From NCBI GenBank assembly GCA_005877655.1, contig VBOC01000135.1, forward strand, positions 1 to 5,273: a DNA stretch of 5,273 nt, given 5' to 3'. The DNA comes from Ignavibacteria bacterium. GTDB lineage: Bacteria; Bacteroidota; Ignavibacteria; UBA10030; SZUA-254. Under the pieces are notes generated by a model. That model was not told where the DNA came from. It did not search any database and saw nothing but the letters and a program-made list of their open reading frames with translations. How positions within the stretch are numbered: position 1 is the stretch's first letter; every line of letters begins with the position of its first letter. Shown in pieces: positions 4,551-5,273 of the stretch. Position numbers and translations under genes: made by a program.

Positions 4551-5273
4551 TACACGTTCAAATATGCATTAAGCCAGCCGGTTCGGACTTCATCGCGCAA
4601 TGCGGCAACCGCGCGATCATTCTCGGATGCGGGCTTCAATTCGTCGACAACCCGGTTCGCGACACTCGCGCCGTTCAACCGGACCTCCCTGAGATAGAGG
4701 GGCATAGTCGTACTGTGCGATTCGGGGTTCATCCGGATCACGCCGCGCGGGCCTCTGAATTTTGCCCCGCGAAATGCTTCTCTCACCCTCGGAGGGTTCG
4801 CGAGATCGCCTCCTGTTGCGTTCAGCGCTTCCACGATCAACCGCCCGGTATCGTAGCCGAGCACAGCGAACGAATCCGCCGCACGGCCCGTTATTTTTTG
4901 GAAGCCGGACTCGAACGATTCGTTCTCGGATATTCGCAAACCGGGCGCCCAGGAAAAGCAGCTTCTCATTCCGAGCGTTGCCGCTCCGAAATTGCCGAGC
5001 AAGTCCTCGTCCGCCATGAAGGAAGATCCCACGAGCGGAATCTGGCCCACCGATGCGGAGCCCGAAAATGCCCTGGCGAAATCGACGGCCTCCTCACCGC
5101 TGTACGACGCAAAGACCAATTCCGGCCGCGCATCCCTGATGGCACCCATCAGCCGGAGCATGTCCATCCGGTCGGGCGGCACGTGTGAGATGTAGGTCTG
5201 AAGAACCCTTCCTCCGGCTCTCTCGACCCCAAGCCGGAACGCGTAGAGAGCGTCGTATCCGCTTTCGTAAAAC
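4550..5273 (-). CDS. ABC transporter substrate-binding protein (Leu/Ile/Val-type), N-terminus outside window
   Basis: The frame enters from the right edge and ends at TAG 4552-4550, giving 240 C-terminal residues. A GTG at 5182 is internal, because the frame and the homology continue upstream to the edge (FYESGYDALYAF...). The text fits a type I periplasmic binding protein of the LIV family: PELVFASYSGEEAVDFARAF, IPLVGSSFMADEDLL, a segment SFAVLGYDTGRLIVEALNA (an interlobe helix region), and FRGPRGVIRMNPESHSTTMPLYLREV near the end. Such proteins bind amino acids or other small ligands outside the membrane and deliver them to an ABC permease, or act as sensors. No permease or ATPase gene is visible. 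Its close link (11 nt) with the acetyltransferase and the collar genes is unusual for a transporter and suggests an orphan binding protein. The ligand is unknown and any signal peptide lies outside the window. Confidence 0.85.
   Translation of the reverse strand, partial: FYESGYDALYAFRLGVERAGGRVLQTYISHVPPDRMDMLRLMGAIRDARPELVFASYSGEEAVDFARAFSGSASVGQIPLVGSSFMADEDLLGNFGAATLGMRSCFSWAPGLRISENESFESGFQKITGRAADSFAVLGYDTGRLIVEALNATGGDLANPPRVREAFRGAKFRGPRGVIRMNPESHSTTMPLYLREVRLNGASVANRVVDELKPASENDRAVAALRDEVRTGWLNAYLNV

Noticed and set aside
3825..4697. A 290-codon plus-strand open frame across three minus-strand genes
   Set aside because: It lies antisense to the DUF6916-like, acetyltransferase and binding-protein genes, all of which show recognisable family motifs. 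Its own translation shows no domain and no clear SD. GC-rich codon use explains the openness.

Overview
All credible coding content in this window lies on the minus strand, so genes are described here from the high coordinates downward. No tRNA, rRNA, CRISPR array or insertion sequence was seen. The sequence is moderately GC-rich, ribosome binding sites are clear Shine-Dalgarno (SD) sequences, and the gene types are typical of free-living Gram-negative bacteria with large genomes: a branched-chain-amino-acid-type binding protein, phage-tail-collar proteins, and a secreted beta-helix/HYR protein. CSLREAI-like beta-helix plus HYR proteins are common in soil and sediment lineages such as Acidobacteriota, Verrucomicrobiota and related groups. 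No marker gene is present, so the taxonomic suggestion is weak.

Layout from 5273 down to 2163: the C-terminal 240 residues of an ABC-type substrate-binding protein (its start lies outside the window); a GNAT acetyltransferase whose SD overlaps the previous stop codon; a small protein resembling the DUF6916 family, whose longest reading overlaps the acetyltransferase; then three tandem paralogues of the tail-collar / microcystin-dependent protein (MdpB-like, COG4675-type) family. The first collar copy (3277-3718) is broken by a deletion and frameshift. The second (2704-3201) has no ATG, GTG or TTG at the place where homology and its SD put the start; an ATC sits there instead. The third (2163-2693) is intact. 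Close spacing and stop/SD overlaps suggest one operon.

After an 88-nt spacer comes the beginning of a large secreted protein that runs off the left edge (2074 down to 1; 691 residues visible). It has a signal peptide, a CSLREAI-like segment, a right-handed beta-helix with chlamydial Pmp-like GGAI and FxxN motifs, an Ig-like linker, and at least three HYR repeats. The HYR repeats have an exact 80-residue period at several landmarks and six cysteines each.

Together the window looks like a cell-surface or fibre locus: several fibre-tip-like collar proteins with small accessory proteins, next to a large repeat-built surface protein. No phage structural, lysis, integrase or sheath gene is visible, so a chromosomal fibre cassette is more likely than a prophage. 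This functional reading is inference.
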